In this document: piece after piece, positions 44,879 through 54,631 of the stretch
Layout of the letters: each line of letters begins with the position of its first letter
Numbering within the stretch: position 1 is the stretch's first letter
From: Nocardioides daphniae
GTDB taxonomy: Bacteria > Actinomycetota > Actinomycetes > Propionibacteriales > Nocardioidaceae
DNA: 64,000 nt
Direction of reading: 5' to 3'
Assembly: GCF_004777465.1 (NCBI RefSeq)
Contig: NZ_CP038462.1
Coordinates: 3,494,817-3,558,816 of the forward strand
Translations under genes and position numbers: made by a program
Notes under the pieces: model-generated
Seen by the model: only the letters and a program-made list of their open reading frames with translations
The model's database searches: none
What the model was told of the DNA's origin: nothing

Positions 44879-47149
44879 GTGCCCCGCCGATCTCCGCTGA
44901 CGTCGCTGAGCGCGTTCGTGGTCTCCCTCGGCGTGCTGCTGGCCGCTCCGGTGACGGCCGCCGTCGCCGCTCCGGGCACCGTCGACCCGTCGCAGGCCGA
45001 CCCGCTCGAGCTCAGCATCGAGCGGATGTCGCCCACCGTGATGACCGGTGACCGCGACGTCGTGATCTCGGGCACCGTGACCAACGCCAGCGACGAGACC
45101 TGGCGCGAGATCAACATCGCCCCCTTCCGGGCCGCCTTCCCGATCACCGACACCTCCACGCTCAACGCGGCGGCCGACCTGCCCGCCGACCAGTACGTCG
45201 GTGACCGGCTCACCGACGTCGAGGTGATCTACAAGATCGACTCGCTGGCCCCCGGTGCCACCACCTCCTTCACCGCCCGGATCCCGCGCGCCCGCCTGGG
45301 TCGCACCAACGGCGTCTACTGGGTGGGCGTGCACGCCAGCGGCGTCACCGACACCCAGCCGCGCGACGACTTCACCGACGGCCGCGCGCGCACCTTCCTC
45401 CCGGTCGCTGCGGGCGACGCCGCACCACTGCGTACGGCGGTCGTGCTGCCGCTGAAGGCGGCCGTGCGCCACACCGCCGACGGTCGAGTCGACAACGGCG
45501 AGGGCTGGGCCACCCTGCTCGGCCCCGGCGGGCGCCTCGACGCCCTGCTCGAGACCGCCGAGGAGACCGACGTCCCCATCACCTGGGTCGTCGACCCGGC
45601 CGTGCCGCACGCGGTCAGCCGACTCGCCGCCGGCAACCCCGGCTGGACGCTGACCGCGCTGCCGCGGGAGGAGCCCACCGAGACCCCGCGCGGCGACGAG
45701 GAGGCGGAGCCCGACCCCAGCCTGCCCGTCCTGCCGTCGGACTCCCCGACGCCCGAGGAGGAGGTCGACCCCGAGGTCGCGGCGCTGGCCGAGGTCGCCC
45801 AGAGCTGGCTCGACCGCTTCACCGCGGTGATGGCCGACGCCGACGTCCTCGCGCTGCCCTACGGCGACGTGGACGTGGCCGCCCTCAGCGACGCCGACCC
45901 CGAGTCGCTCGCCGCCGCCCACGTCCGCTCGACCGAGGTCCTCGAGGCGCTCGGTGTCGACTCCACGCCCGTGGTCGCCTCCCCCGACGGCCGCCTCACC
46001 CGCGCCGCCGTGGAGAGCTCGCCCGACGCCGCTTTGGTCCTGCTCAACGAACGTGGCCTCACCGGCGACGAGGGGCCGGTCCCGACCACCGGCACCGTGC
46101 TGGGCCACGACTTCGCCGCCACCTCCGCCGGCATCGCCCGCGGCGGCCCCGGCCCCGAGGACGCCACCTCCGCCGTCGGCGTACGCCAGCGCGTGGTCAG
46201 CGAGGCGGTCCTGCGCCAGCTCGCCGGTGACCGCACGCCGTTGGTCGTGAAGCCGCCGACCGGGTGGGACGCCGCCGACGGCGCCGACGAGCTCTTCGCC
46301 GCCCTGGAGACCCGGCGCTTCAGGGTCCGCCCGCTCGGCGCGCTGGTCGCGCAGGCCGACGGCCCCGCCCTCGGCGCCCGCTCCCTCGTGCACACGGCGG
46401 CCGACCGCGAGGCCCAGCTGCCGCGGGAGCACGTGGACGCCGCCCGCAAGCTCGTCGCCCGCGCCACCACGCTGGAGTCGGTGCTGACCAACCCGGCCGG
46501 CTTCGACCTGCAGGTGCGCGACGTCGCCTGGAGCGACCTGGCCCACGTGACCCGGCGGCGCCCCGACCCCGCGCTCGAGCGCATCGAGGACGGCCTCGAC
46601 CACGTCGACGAGCTGCTCGGCTCGGTCACCGTCTCGGGCCCCGACTCCGCCCGCATCTCCGGCGACGGCACGATCGGCACCACCGTCACCAACGGCCTCG
46701 ATGTGCCGGTCAACGTCAACGTCGCGGTCGACTCCTCCAGCGACCTGCGGGTGTCGGTGCCCAACCCGGTGGCGATCCCGCCGGAGTCGCGCCGTCGCCT
46801 GCTGCTGCCCACGAAGGCCGGACGCGAGGGCGTGCAGTCGCTGACGCTGCGGGTGACCGACGCCGAGGGTCAGTCGCTGGGCAGCAGGGCCACGGTGCAG
46901 GTGCGCGCCTCGGAGACCAGCGGTCTGCTGTGGATCATCATGGGCGCGGGGGGACTCGTCCTGCTGGGCGCGATCGTCGTACGCCTCTCCCGTCGCGGCC
47001 TGGCGACCCGCGGCCAGCTCGCCGACGCCGAGCCGGAGCAGCCGGACGAGCCCGACGAGCCCGACGAGCCTGAGCAGGCGGAGCAGCCGGAGCAGTCCGA
47101 GCAGCTGGAGGCCCGTCCGGAAGCAGCGGCGAAGGCAGAGGAGCAGTGA
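44879..47149 (+). CDS. DUF6049 family exported membrane protein
   Basis: A 756-residue protein: signal peptide (LSAFVVSLGVLLAAPVTAAVAA), a long exported region with beta-sandwich-like parts near both ends (VVISGTVTNASDETWREINIAPF and NVNVAVDSSSDLRVSVPNPV), one membrane helix (LWIIMGAGGLVLLGAIVV) and an acidic cytoplasmic tail with DEP repeats. It resembles the large conserved protein encoded beside mviN in mycobacteria (Rv3909 position). GTG 44879 is the start. It overlaps murJ by GTGA, so a link with lipid II flipping is inferred. Confidence 0.85.
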   Translation: MPRRSPLTSLSAFVVSLGVLLAAPVTAAVAAPGTVDPSQADPLELSIERMSPTVMTGDRDVVISGTVTNASDETWREINIAPFRAAFPITDTSTLNAAADLPADQYVGDRLTDVEVIYKIDSLAPGATTSFTARIPRARLGRTNGVYWVGVHASGVTDTQPRDDFTDGRARTFLPVAAGDAAPLRTAVVLPLKAAVRHTADGRVDNGEGWATLLGPGGRLDALLETAEETDVPITWVVDPAVPHAVSRLAAGNPGWTLTALPREEPTETPRGDEEAEPDPSLPVLPSDSPTPEEEVDPEVAALAEVAQSWLDRFTAVMADADVLALPYGDVDVAALSDADPESLAAAHVRSTEVLEALGVDSTPVVASPDGRLTRAAVESSPDAALVLLNERGLTGDEGPVPTTGTVLGHDFAATSAGIARGGPGPEDATSAVGVRQRVVSEAVLRQLAGDRTPLVVKPPTGWDAADGADELFAALETRRFRVRPLGALVAQADGPALGARSLVHTAADREAQLPREHVDAARKLVARATTLESVLTNPAGFDLQVRDVAWSDLAHVTRRRPDPALERIEDGLDHVDELLGSVTVSGPDSARISGDGTIGTTVTNGLDVPVNVNVAVDSSSDLRVSVPNPVAIPPESRRRLLLPTKAGREGVQSLTLRVTDAEGQSLGSRATVQVRASETSGLLWIIMGAGGLVLLGAIVVRLSRRGLATRGQLADAEPEQPDEPDEPDEPEQAEQPEQSEQLEARPEAAAKAEEQ

Positions 47150-48834
47150 GCGACACCGTGGACGAGGTCGACGACACCCGCCGCCCGGTCGGCGAGAAGG
47201 CCAAGCAGTCGATCCTCGCCTCGAGCGCGGTGATGGCCGCCGGCACGACCTTCTCCCGCCTCTCCGGCTTCATCCGCTCGGCGCTGCTGGTCGCGGCGCT
47301 GGCCTCGGGTCTGCAGGGCGACGTCTTCCAGGTCGCCAACACCGTGCCCAACATGCTCTACATCCTGCTGGCCGGCGGCGTCTTCAACGCCGTCCTGGTG
47401 CCGCAGCTGGTGCGGGCGCTGAAGAACGACCCCGACGGCGGCGAGGCCTACACCAACCGCGTCGTCACCCTGGCCGCGCTCTTCCTGGGCACCGTGACGG
47501 TGCTGCTGGTCGCGCTCGCCCCGCTCGTCATGCAGGTGATGCTCGACAACGAGTACGACGCCGCCGCCCTGGCCGGGCACCGCGAGTCGGCGATCATGCT
47601 GGCCCGCTACTGCCTGCCCCAGGTCTTCTTCTACGGGATGTTCGTGCTGGTCGGGCAGGTGCTCAACGCGCGCGGCAACTTCGGCCCGATGATGTGGGCG
47701 CCGATCGCCAACAACGTGATCGCGGTCGGCGTGCTCGTCACCTACCTCTTCGTCTTCGGCCCGGCCGCCGACAAGGACGACGTCCTCACCCCCGGGCGCG
47801 AGGCGCTGCTCGGCATCGGCTCCACGGTCGGCATCGCGGTGCAGTTCCTGATCCTGCTGCCGGTGCTGCGCCGGGTCGGCTTCCGCTACCGCCCGCGCTT
47901 CGACTTCCGCGGCACCGGGCTGGGCCACACCCTGCGCCTGGGCCTGTGGACCGTGCTCTTCGTGATCGTCAACCAGGCCGCCTACGTGGTCGTCACCCGC
48001 CTGGCCACCAGCGGCACGGCCGACGGCGGCACCGGCGCCACGGTCTACGCCAACTCGTTCCTGGTGACGATGCTGCCGCACGGCATCATCACGGTCTCGC
48101 TGGTCACCGCCCTGCTGCCGCGGCTCTCCTCGTACGCCGCCGAGGGTCGCCCCGAGCGGATCGGCGTCACGCTCGCCTCGACCCTGCGCACCGCGATGCT
48201 GGTGGTGCTCCCGTTCGCCGCGCTGCTGCCGGTGCTCGGCGGCGACATCGCCAACGTGATCTACGGCTTCGGCGCCGGCGACGGCTCCGCCGGCGACTAC
48301 GCCCTGACGCTGGCCGTCTTCGGCGCCGCCCTGGTGGTCTTCACGATCCACTACTTCATGCTGCGCGGCTTCTACTCCCTGGAGCAGACCCGAGCCGTCT
48401 TCCTCATCCAGTGCGTCGTCGGCACCGTCAACGTGGTCGCCGCCGTCGTGCTGGTCGGCCTCACCTCGGCGCAGCACACCGCGCCTGCCCTGGCCGCGTC
48501 GTACGCCCTGGCCTACCTGGTCGGGTCGGTCGTCAGCTGGAGCGTGCTGCGCCGCCGCGTCGGCGGCCTCGACGAGGGGCGCACGGTGCGCTTCGGCATC
48601 CGGCTGGTGATCGTCGTCGCGCTCTCGACCGGGCTCTCGTACGCCGTGTGGTGGCTGCTGCGCGGCAGCGACCCCGACCCGGCGCAGGCGCTGTCGCTGC
48701 TGCGCGGCGCCGTGGTCGGCGTGGTCCAGCTCGTCGCCTTCCTGGTGCTCACCCGGGTCTTCCGGATCCGCGAGGTCGCCGAGATCGTCGACCCGGTGCG
48801 CAACGCCGTGCTGCGTCGCCTCGGACGCGGCTGA
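47146..48834 (+). CDS. murJ: Lipid II flippase MurJ (MviN)
   Basis: A 562-residue MATE-like membrane protein with 14 or so helices that flips lipid II across the membrane: SSAVMAAGTTFSRLSGFIRSALLVAALAS, FQVANTVPNMLYILLAGGVFNAVLVPQLV and TVYANSFLVTMLPHGIITVSLVTALLPRLS. It ends right after the last helix and basic tail (NAVLRRLGRG); the kinase-like and outer domains fused to MurJ in mycobacteria are encoded separately in the next gene. GTG start overlaps the DUF6049 stop. Confidence 0.95.
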   Translation: MSDTVDEVDDTRRPVGEKAKQSILASSAVMAAGTTFSRLSGFIRSALLVAALASGLQGDVFQVANTVPNMLYILLAGGVFNAVLVPQLVRALKNDPDGGEAYTNRVVTLAALFLGTVTVLLVALAPLVMQVMLDNEYDAAALAGHRESAIMLARYCLPQVFFYGMFVLVGQVLNARGNFGPMMWAPIANNVIAVGVLVTYLFVFGPAADKDDVLTPGREALLGIGSTVGIAVQFLILLPVLRRVGFRYRPRFDFRGTGLGHTLRLGLWTVLFVIVNQAAYVVVTRLATSGTADGGTGATVYANSFLVTMLPHGIITVSLVTALLPRLSSYAAEGRPERIGVTLASTLRTAMLVVLPFAALLPVLGGDIANVIYGFGAGDGSAGDYALTLAVFGAALVVFTIHYFMLRGFYSLEQTRAVFLIQCVVGTVNVVAAVVLVGLTSAQHTAPALAASYALAYLVGSVVSWSVLRRRVGGLDEGRTVRFGIRLVIVVALSTGLSYAVWWLLRGSDPDPAQALSLLRGAVVGVVQLVAFLVLTRVFRIREVAEIVDPVRNAVLRRLGRG

Positions 48835-48898
48835 TCGCGGCCTAGGATGACCGGGACGGGGCACCGAGGTGCCGTGGCCGCTCGAGACCGGGGGGAAC

Positions 48899-50851
48899 GT
48901 GGGAGCCGCGATCCGCGCTGGTGACGTCCTGGCGGGGCGTTATCGCATGGTCGACCTGCTCGGCGAGGCCGAGGGCGGGTGGTTCTGGTGTGCCCACGAC
49001 GAGATCCTGCACCGGCCCGTGGCGGTCCACCTGCTGGCCGCCGACGACGACCGTGCCCCGGTCCTGATGGACGCCGCCCGTCGCGCCGCCGTGCTCAACG
49101 ACCGGCGCAACCTGCGGGTGCTCGACGCGGACACCAACGACCGGCTCGCCTACGTCGTCAACGAGTGGGGGCAGGGCGAGTCGCTCGACCTGCTGCTGGC
49201 CGAGGGACCGATGTCGCCCTACCGGGCAGCGTGGGTCGTCTCGGAGGTCGCCGACACGATCGCCCGTGCCCACGCCGCCGGCGTCTCCCACGACCAGCTC
49301 ACCCCCGAGCACGTGCTCCTCGACGAGAACGGCGAGGTCCGGATCATCGGCCTGGCCGTCGACGCCGCCCTGCACGGCGTGCCCGCGCACCGCGCCGCCG
49401 AGGACGTCACCCACCTCGGCTCGCTGCTGTACGCCGCCCTCACCGGCAAGTGGCCCGGCCCCGGCTTCTCCCTGCTCGCCCCTGCACCGACCGAGCACGA
49501 CAAGGTGCTCCGCCCCCGCCAGGTGCGCGCCGGCATCCCGCGCGCCCTCGACCGGGTCTGCGACGAGATGCTGCTCGGCGGCCAGCACTCCCGCTCACTG
49601 GGGCTGGGAAGCATGCTCGGCCACCGCGCCGAGCACGACCTCACCACGCCGCAGGGGGTGCGGGACGCCCTGCAGGAGTTCCTCGACGACCCGGCGGCCC
49701 AGGCGGCCGCGGAGCACGAGGAGGACGAGCGCGCTGCCGGCAACGGCCGTCGCCCCTCGGCGCCGGTGATGCCACCCGCGCCGGAGTGGTTGCCGCGTAC
49801 GCCGCCGTCGCGCCCGACCCAGCCGTCGAAGCCGCGCGAGTCGGTCGACGCCCACACCCCCGGTGGCGGCACCGCCCGTGCTGCCGGCCCAGCCAGCCCT
49901 GCAAGCCCTGCAAGCCCTGCCAAGCCTTCCAGCACGGAGTCGCGCGAGCCCGGCTCCGCGACCGCCTCGGAGGACCTCGGCATCCCGACCGAGGCCGGCA
50001 TGCCGGTCTTCCACGGGGAGGACGTCGAGTGGATGCGGGCCCGCGCCAACAAGCCGGCACCCCCGCCCGCCTTCGACGAGGAGGCCGAGCGACCCCTCTT
50101 CGCCCCCGAGCCGAGCGACGGCCAGCCTGCACGTCGTACGCGGCACACGCCGACCCCACCGCACCGCGGCGACGACTACTGGCCGTGGGACACCAGCACC
50201 GGCAGCGGACCGTCCTCGCTGTCGGGCTCCGGCCTGCAGCCGATCGCCGAGCCCGTCCCGGGGCGGTCGATGATGCGTCTGGCCTGGGGGGTGGCGCTGT
50301 CGGCCCTGCTGGTGCTCGCGGTGGCAGCCGCCTACCAGTTCGGGATGACCAGCAACGACGACCCGCCGGCCGACGACCCCTCCGCGTCGCCGACGCGGGG
50401 TGGCGCGACGACCGCGACGCTGCCCGTGACCGCGCGCGACTTCGACCCGCAGGGTGACCCGCCCGAGGAGAATCCGGACACCGTGGGCCTGGCGGTCGAC
50501 GACGACCCCTCGACCGCGTGGACCACCTCCTCCTACAAGCAGCAGCTCGGCCCCGACGGCTTCAAGACCGGGGTCGGCCTGGTGCTCGACCTGGGCGGGG
50601 CGCAGTCGGTGCGCCAGGTGCAGGTGACCGTGCTGGGCGGTGAGACGGCCGCGCAGCTCTACGTGACCGACCGTGACCCCACGTCGTTGGAGGGCCTCGA
50701 GCCGGTCGCCGCGGGCGCCAGCGACGGGGTGGTGACGATGACCCTGGACGAGCCGGTGCGCGGGTCGCACGTGGTCGTCTGGCTGACCAAGCTGCCCGCC
50801 TCCGCCGACGGCTTCCGGGGCCAGGTCGCCGAGGTCGAGGTCTTCGGGTGA
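48899..50851 (+). CDS. Membrane pseudokinase with extracellular galactose-binding-like domain
   Basis: A 650-residue protein. Residues ~8-260 have a kinase fold, but catalysis is lost: VAVHLL instead of VAVK, SHDQLTPEH instead of HRDxKxxN, and IIGLAVD in place of DFG. A disordered Pro/Ala linker (~270-450, including PASPASPASPAK) leads to one membrane helix (VALSALLVLAVAAAYQF). The outer ~150 residues (STAWTTSSYKQQLGP... VLDLGGAQSVRQVQVTVLGG) look like a F5/8-type sugar-binding fold. GTG 48899 has a GGGGGAA lead. Architecture equals the C-terminal half of mycobacterial MviN. Confidence 0.85.
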   Translation: MGAAIRAGDVLAGRYRMVDLLGEAEGGWFWCAHDEILHRPVAVHLLAADDDRAPVLMDAARRAAVLNDRRNLRVLDADTNDRLAYVVNEWGQGESLDLLLAEGPMSPYRAAWVVSEVADTIARAHAAGVSHDQLTPEHVLLDENGEVRIIGLAVDAALHGVPAHRAAEDVTHLGSLLYAALTGKWPGPGFSLLAPAPTEHDKVLRPRQVRAGIPRALDRVCDEMLLGGQHSRSLGLGSMLGHRAEHDLTTPQGVRDALQEFLDDPAAQAAAEHEEDERAAGNGRRPSAPVMPPAPEWLPRTPPSRPTQPSKPRESVDAHTPGGGTARAAGPASPASPASPAKPSSTESREPGSATASEDLGIPTEAGMPVFHGEDVEWMRARANKPAPPPAFDEEAERPLFAPEPSDGQPARRTRHTPTPPHRGDDYWPWDTSTGSGPSSLSGSGLQPIAEPVPGRSMMRLAWGVALSALLVLAVAAAYQFGMTSNDDPPADDPSASPTRGGATTATLPVTARDFDPQGDPPEENPDTVGLAVDDDPSTAWTTSSYKQQLGPDGFKTGVGLVLDLGGAQSVRQVQVTVLGGETAAQLYVTDRDPTSLEGLEPVAAGASDGVVTMTLDEPVRGSHVVVWLTKLPASADGFRGQVAEVEVFG

Positions 50852-51546
50852 GCGCGCCCGGACCGACCGACGCGCAGCTCCTCGCCGACCACGTCGCAGG
50901 TGACCACGAGGCGTTCGGGCTGCTCTTCGCCCGTCACCGCGACCGGCTGTGGGCGGTCGCCCTGCGCACCGCCGGCAACCCGGACGACGCCGCCGACGCC
51001 CTCCAGGACGCCATGGTCTCGGCCTTCCGACGGGCCGAGACCTTCCGTGGCCAGTCGTCGGTGACCACCTGGCTGCACCGGATCGTCGTCAACGCCTGCC
51101 TCGACCGGCACCGCCACCTCAAGGTGCGCGCCGCCCAGCCGCTGCCCGACGACGTCGACCGGATGCCCCCGGCCACCAGCCCGCCAGGGCAGGACGCCCC
51201 CGTCGACCCGGCGGACGCGGCCGTCGACTCCGACCGTCGCCAGCGGGTGCTGGCGGCGCTGGCCACGCTGCCGCCGGAGCACCGCGCCGCCCTCGTCCTG
51301 GTCGACATGGAGGGCTACTCCGTCGCGGAGGCCGCCACGATGCTGAGCTGCCCCGAGGGCACGGTGAAGTCCCGCTGCTCACGGGCTCGGGCCAGGCTCC
51401 GGGTGCTGCTGGCCGCCGACCTCGGCCCGCCCCGCGGGAACCCCGACGCCGCCGCCCCCGTCCCATCCCCGGAGAGCCCACCGCCCCCGTCCGGCTCACC
51501 GACCGTCCCGCCCACACCGACCAGCCCCGGAGGAGGTGCCCCGTGA
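50848..51546 (+). CDS. sigM: ECF sigma factor SigM
   Basis: A 232-residue sigma factor: region 2 (FGLLFARHRDRLWAVALRTAGNPDDAADALQDAMVSAFRRAETF) and region 4 (LATLPPEHRAALVLVDMEGYSVAEAATMLSCPEGTVKSRCSR), with a Pro-rich tail after residue ~195. Its place, between the murJ/pseudokinase genes and trxB, matches sigM in mycobacteria. GTG start overlaps the pseudokinase stop (GTGA). It overlaps the downstream anti-sigma gene by 4 bases too, so all are co-translated. Confidence 0.92.
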   Translation: MSAPGPTDAQLLADHVAGDHEAFGLLFARHRDRLWAVALRTAGNPDDAADALQDAMVSAFRRAETFRGQSSVTTWLHRIVVNACLDRHRHLKVRAAQPLPDDVDRMPPATSPPGQDAPVDPADAAVDSDRRQRVLAALATLPPEHRAALVLVDMEGYSVAEAATMLSCPEGTVKSRCSRARARLRVLLAADLGPPRGNPDAAAPVPSPESPPPPSGSPTVPPTPTSPGGGAP

Positions 51547-52323
51547 CCGACCACGACCCGTCCGACGACCACCTCCGCGACAGCGACGACGTCGTCGACG
51601 AGGAGGTGCGCAGCCTCCTCGCCGACGTACGTGCTGACGCGCCGATGCCTGCGTCCGTGGCGTCGCGGCTCGACGACGTCCTGGCCTCGCTGGTCGCCGA
51701 ACGGGCGGACGGGGGCGTCGACGACGCTGCCCCGGTCGCCCCCACCGCCGTCGACCTGGCGGCCGAACGGGGTCGCCGCCGCCGTCGTACGTGGCTGGGC
51801 GTCGCCGCCGCTGCTGTCGTGCTCGTCGCGGCCGGTGCGGTCGTGCCCCAGCTGGTCTCCTCCGACGACCGTTCGACCAGCGCCGACTCGGTCCGCGACC
51901 CCGACGCGGCCGGCTCCGTCGACGGGGTGCCGTCCCTGACCCGGGCAGACCTGGCCGAGGAGCTGCAGAGCTACCTGCTGGCGGAGGCCGTGACCGAGTC
52001 GGCCGCCGCCGCTGCCTCCGAGACCCCGGCCTCCACGTCCGCCGACGAGGTGCCGGGGGCCGAGGCCCCCCTCGACGAGTCGCTCGACACCTCGGCTCAG
52101 GCCGACCGCAGGCCGATGCGTGGGGGCGACGTTCTCGAACGGTGACTGCGTCTGGACCGGCGCCGGTCAGGTGCGCGACGTGGTCTACGAGAGCGAGCCA
52201 GCGCTCCTGGTGCTCACCGAGAACGCGCGCGGCCGGGTGGTCGCGCGGGTGGTGAGCTGCGTGGCGGGCGAGAGCACCGTCGTACGCACGGTGACGCTCC
52301 CCTCCGACGTGCCCCTGCCCTGA
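51543..52323 (+). CDS. Putative anti-sigma-M factor (frameshifted)
   Basis: About 260 codons. A cytoplasmic N-terminus ([37 protein letters not shown]) precedes one membrane helix ([21 protein letters not shown]) and an outer domain. Its last 66 residues ([15 protein letters not shown]... [11 protein letters not shown]) are in another frame; the shift lies near 52105-52120. The overlap with sigM by GTGA and the one-helix topology support an anti-sigma role, as for the gene after sigM in mycobacteria. No zinc motif is visible. Confidence 0.75.
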
Positions 52324-52474
52324 CGTCGGGCTGACGCCGGCCGGGTCTCGATGCGGACGTCCGCCCCGTGGGGGAACACGCAGCACCTACGATCGGTTGT
52401 GCACGTGTCGGTCGCCTCGGGTGACCGCCGCCCTAGACCCTCCGCCTCGCACACCCCAGGGAGTCACCGCCGCC

Positions 52475-53470
52475 ATGAGCGAGACCCAGCCGCGCAACGT
52501 GATCATCATCGGCTCCGGCCCGTCGGGCTACACCGCCGCCGTGTACGCCGCCCGTGCCAACCTGGAGCCCCTGGTCTTCGAGGGCTCCGTCACCGCCGGT
52601 GGCGCGCTCATGAACACCACCGAGGTCGAGAACTTCCCCGGCTTCCGCGACGGCATCATGGGCCCGGCCCTGATGGACGAGATGCGCGCCCAGGCCGAGC
52701 GCTTCGGCGCCGAGCTGGTCACCGACGACGTGGTCGAGGTCGACCTGACCGGCGACGTCAAGGTCGTGAAGACCTACGACAAGACCTACACCGCCCGCTC
52801 GGTGATCCTCGCCACCGGCTCGGCCTACCGCAAGCTCGGCCTGCCGCGTGAGGACGAGCTCTCGGGCCGCGGCGTCTCCTGGTGCGCGACCTGCGACGGC
52901 TTCTTCTTCCGCGACAAGGTGATCGCGGTCGTCGGCGGTGGCGACTCCGCCGTCGAGGAGGCCACCTTCCTCACCCGCTTCGCCTCCAAGGTCTACCTGC
53001 TGCACCGCCGCGACGAGCTGCGCGCCTCCAAGGTCATGCAGGAGCGCGCCTTCGCCGACCCGAAGCTCGAGATCGTCTGGAACTCCGAGGTCGCCGAGAT
53101 CCACGGCGCCGAGTCGCTCGAGAAGATCACCGTCCGCGACACCGTCACCGGTGACCTCAAGGACCTGGAGATCTCCGGCCTCTTCATCGCCATCGGCCAC
53201 GACCCGCGCTCCGAGCTGGTCAAGGGCCAGGTCGACCTCGACGACGAGGGCTTCGTGAAGGTCTCCTCGCCCTCGACGGCGACCAACCTCCCGGGCGTCT
53301 TCGCCGCGGGCGACCTGGTCGACCACACCTACCAGCAGGCGATCACCGCGGCCGGCACCGGCTGCGCGGCGGCCCTGGACGCGGAGCGCTTCATCGCCGC
53401 CCTCGACCACGAGGCCTCCAGCGCGGGCTCGGCCGCCGAGACCGCGGCCCTGGTCGCCGAGAGCGTCTGA
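52475..53470 (+). CDS. trxB: Thioredoxin reductase
   Basis: A 331-residue flavoenzyme that reduces thioredoxin with NADPH. FAD motif [20 protein letters not shown], active disulfide [15 protein letters not shown] motif [17 protein letters not shown] and C-terminal FAD contact [27 protein letters not shown] 52475 is chosen because the FAD motif begins at residue ~9. It is followed after 98 bases by trxA, forming the classic trxB-trxA pair. The extra C-terminal ~20 residues are Ala-rich. Confidence 0.97.
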   Translation: MSETQPRNVIIIGSGPSGYTAAVYAARANLEPLVFEGSVTAGGALMNTTEVENFPGFRDGIMGPALMDEMRAQAERFGAELVTDDVVEVDLTGDVKVVKTYDKTYTARSVILATGSAYRKLGLPREDELSGRGVSWCATCDGFFFRDKVIAVVGGGDSAVEEATFLTRFASKVYLLHRRDELRASKVMQERAFADPKLEIVWNSEVAEIHGAESLEKITVRDTVTGDLKDLEISGLFIAIGHDPRSELVKGQVDLDDEGFVKVSSPSTATNLPGVFAAGDLVDHTYQQAITAAGTGCAAALDAERFIAALDHEASSAGSAAETAALVAESV

Positions 53471-53568
53471 CCCTCGCACCCCGGCGCGGGGAACAATTCG
53501 TCCCCGTCGCACTGTTCATCCCACACGGGCAGCAGCTGCCCACCACCGAACGTCCGGAAGGATCCACG

Positions 53569-53892
53569 ATGTCCAACCTCAACGCCGTCACCGACGCGAA
53601 CTTCGAGACCGAGGTCCTCAAGTCCGACAAGCCCGTGCTCGTCGACTTCTGGGCCGAGTGGTGCGGGCCGTGCCGTCAGGTCGCCCCGATCCTCGACGAG
53701 ATCGCCGGCGCCCACGGCGACAAGATGAACTTCGTGAAGCTCAACATCGACGAGAACCCGGTCACCCCGTCGACCTACCGCGTCACCGGCATCCCGACCA
53801 TCAACGTGTACCAGAACGGCGAGGTCGTCCGGACCATCGTCGGTGCCCGTCCGAAGGCCGCGATCCTCAAGGAGCTCGAGGGTCTGATCTGA
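53569..53892 (+). CDS. trxA: Thioredoxin
   Basis: A 107-residue disulfide reductase: VLVDFWAEWCGPCRQVAPILDEIA with the WCGPC active site, cis-Pro loop GIPTINVYQNGEVV, and a closing helix. ATG 53569 follows GGAAGGA. It is the second gene of trxB-trxA. Its last 26 bases overlap the 3' end of a convergent acetyltransferase gene. Confidence 0.97.
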   Translation: MSNLNAVTDANFETEVLKSDKPVLVDFWAEWCGPCRQVAPILDEIAGAHGDKMNFVKLNIDENPVTPSTYRVTGIPTINVYQNGEVVRTIVGARPKAAILKELEGLI

Positions 53893-54547
53893 GACCCCCG
53901 GCCTCGGGCTTCATCGCCGGGGGCCGCAACCCAGGCTTCATCGCAGGGCGCACAGCACCCACCAGGCGCTCCCACGCCGACTCGACCTCGCTCCGCCAGG
54001 TCCGTGTCGCACGGAGCTCCATCCGCAGCCGCGGGGTGGTGCTGTGCGCCCTGTGCGTCGTGAAGCCCACCGACTCCAGGAAGTCGATCGGCTGCAGGCA
54101 GCGTGCGCGTACGTCGTCGTCCCCGCCGCCGTGGGTCCCGAAGGCCTCGATCGCCGGGACGTCCCGGGTGACGAGGTCGCGGGCCATCGCCTGGATCAGC
54201 CGCTTCCCGTCGGCGGCACGGGCGGCGTCGAGGGGCAGGGCGAGCTCGGCCAGCACCACCGCGTCGGGCGAGGCGGGGGCGGTGGGCACGTCACCGAGCC
54301 CGGGCAGGAAGGTCGGCGGGGCGTAGAGGACGTAGCCGCAGGGAGCGTCGTCGACCACCAGCAGCTGTCCACAGACGCCCCAGTGCTCCTCGACCTCGGC
54401 CACCCACTCCTCGAGGGCCTCGCCCGCGCGCTCGTCGGGGATGGTCGCGGCGGTGACCGCGTCGTACTTCCAGCGCAGGCAGGTGCCGGTCTCCGGGCGC
54501 AGCTCCCGCAGCGCGACCGTGTCCAGGTCGAGCGTCCTGCGAGCCAC
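53867..54547 (-). CDS. GNAT-fold acetyltransferase (Rv3916c-like)
   Basis: A 226-residue protein of the type encoded between thioredoxin and parB in actinobacteria: VALRELRPETGTCLRWKYDAVTA, EEHWGVCGQLLVVDDAPCGYVLYAPP and GLGDVPTAPASPDAVVLAEL match a GNAT-related fold. GTG 54547 has GGAGG upstream. The C-terminus contains a small repeat (RPAMKPGLRPPAMKPE) from duplicated CTTCATCGC DNA and overlaps trxA. Substrate is unknown. Confidence 0.8.
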   Translation of the reverse strand: MARRTLDLDTVALRELRPETGTCLRWKYDAVTAATIPDERAGEALEEWVAEVEEHWGVCGQLLVVDDAPCGYVLYAPPTFLPGLGDVPTAPASPDAVVLAELALPLDAARAADGKRLIQAMARDLVTRDVPAIEAFGTHGGGDDDVRARCLQPIDFLESVGFTTHRAHSTTPRLRMELRATRTWRSEVESAWERLVGAVRPAMKPGLRPPAMKPEAGGLRSDPRAP

Positions 54548-54631
54548 GAGAACCTCCGTCGACTGTGTGCCACACCACCTCTGCGGGATATTCAATGGTA
54601 GGCGCTGGACCCCACCTGACAGGATGACCGC

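Noticed and set aside
46870..48864. Long minus-strand frame opposite murJ
   Set aside because: Its Asp/His/Gln-rich low-complexity product is the mirror of GC-rich coding in murJ.
49890..49930. AAGCCCTGC repeats as a separate element
   Set aside because: They encode the PASPASPAS linker of the pseudokinase and keep frame.
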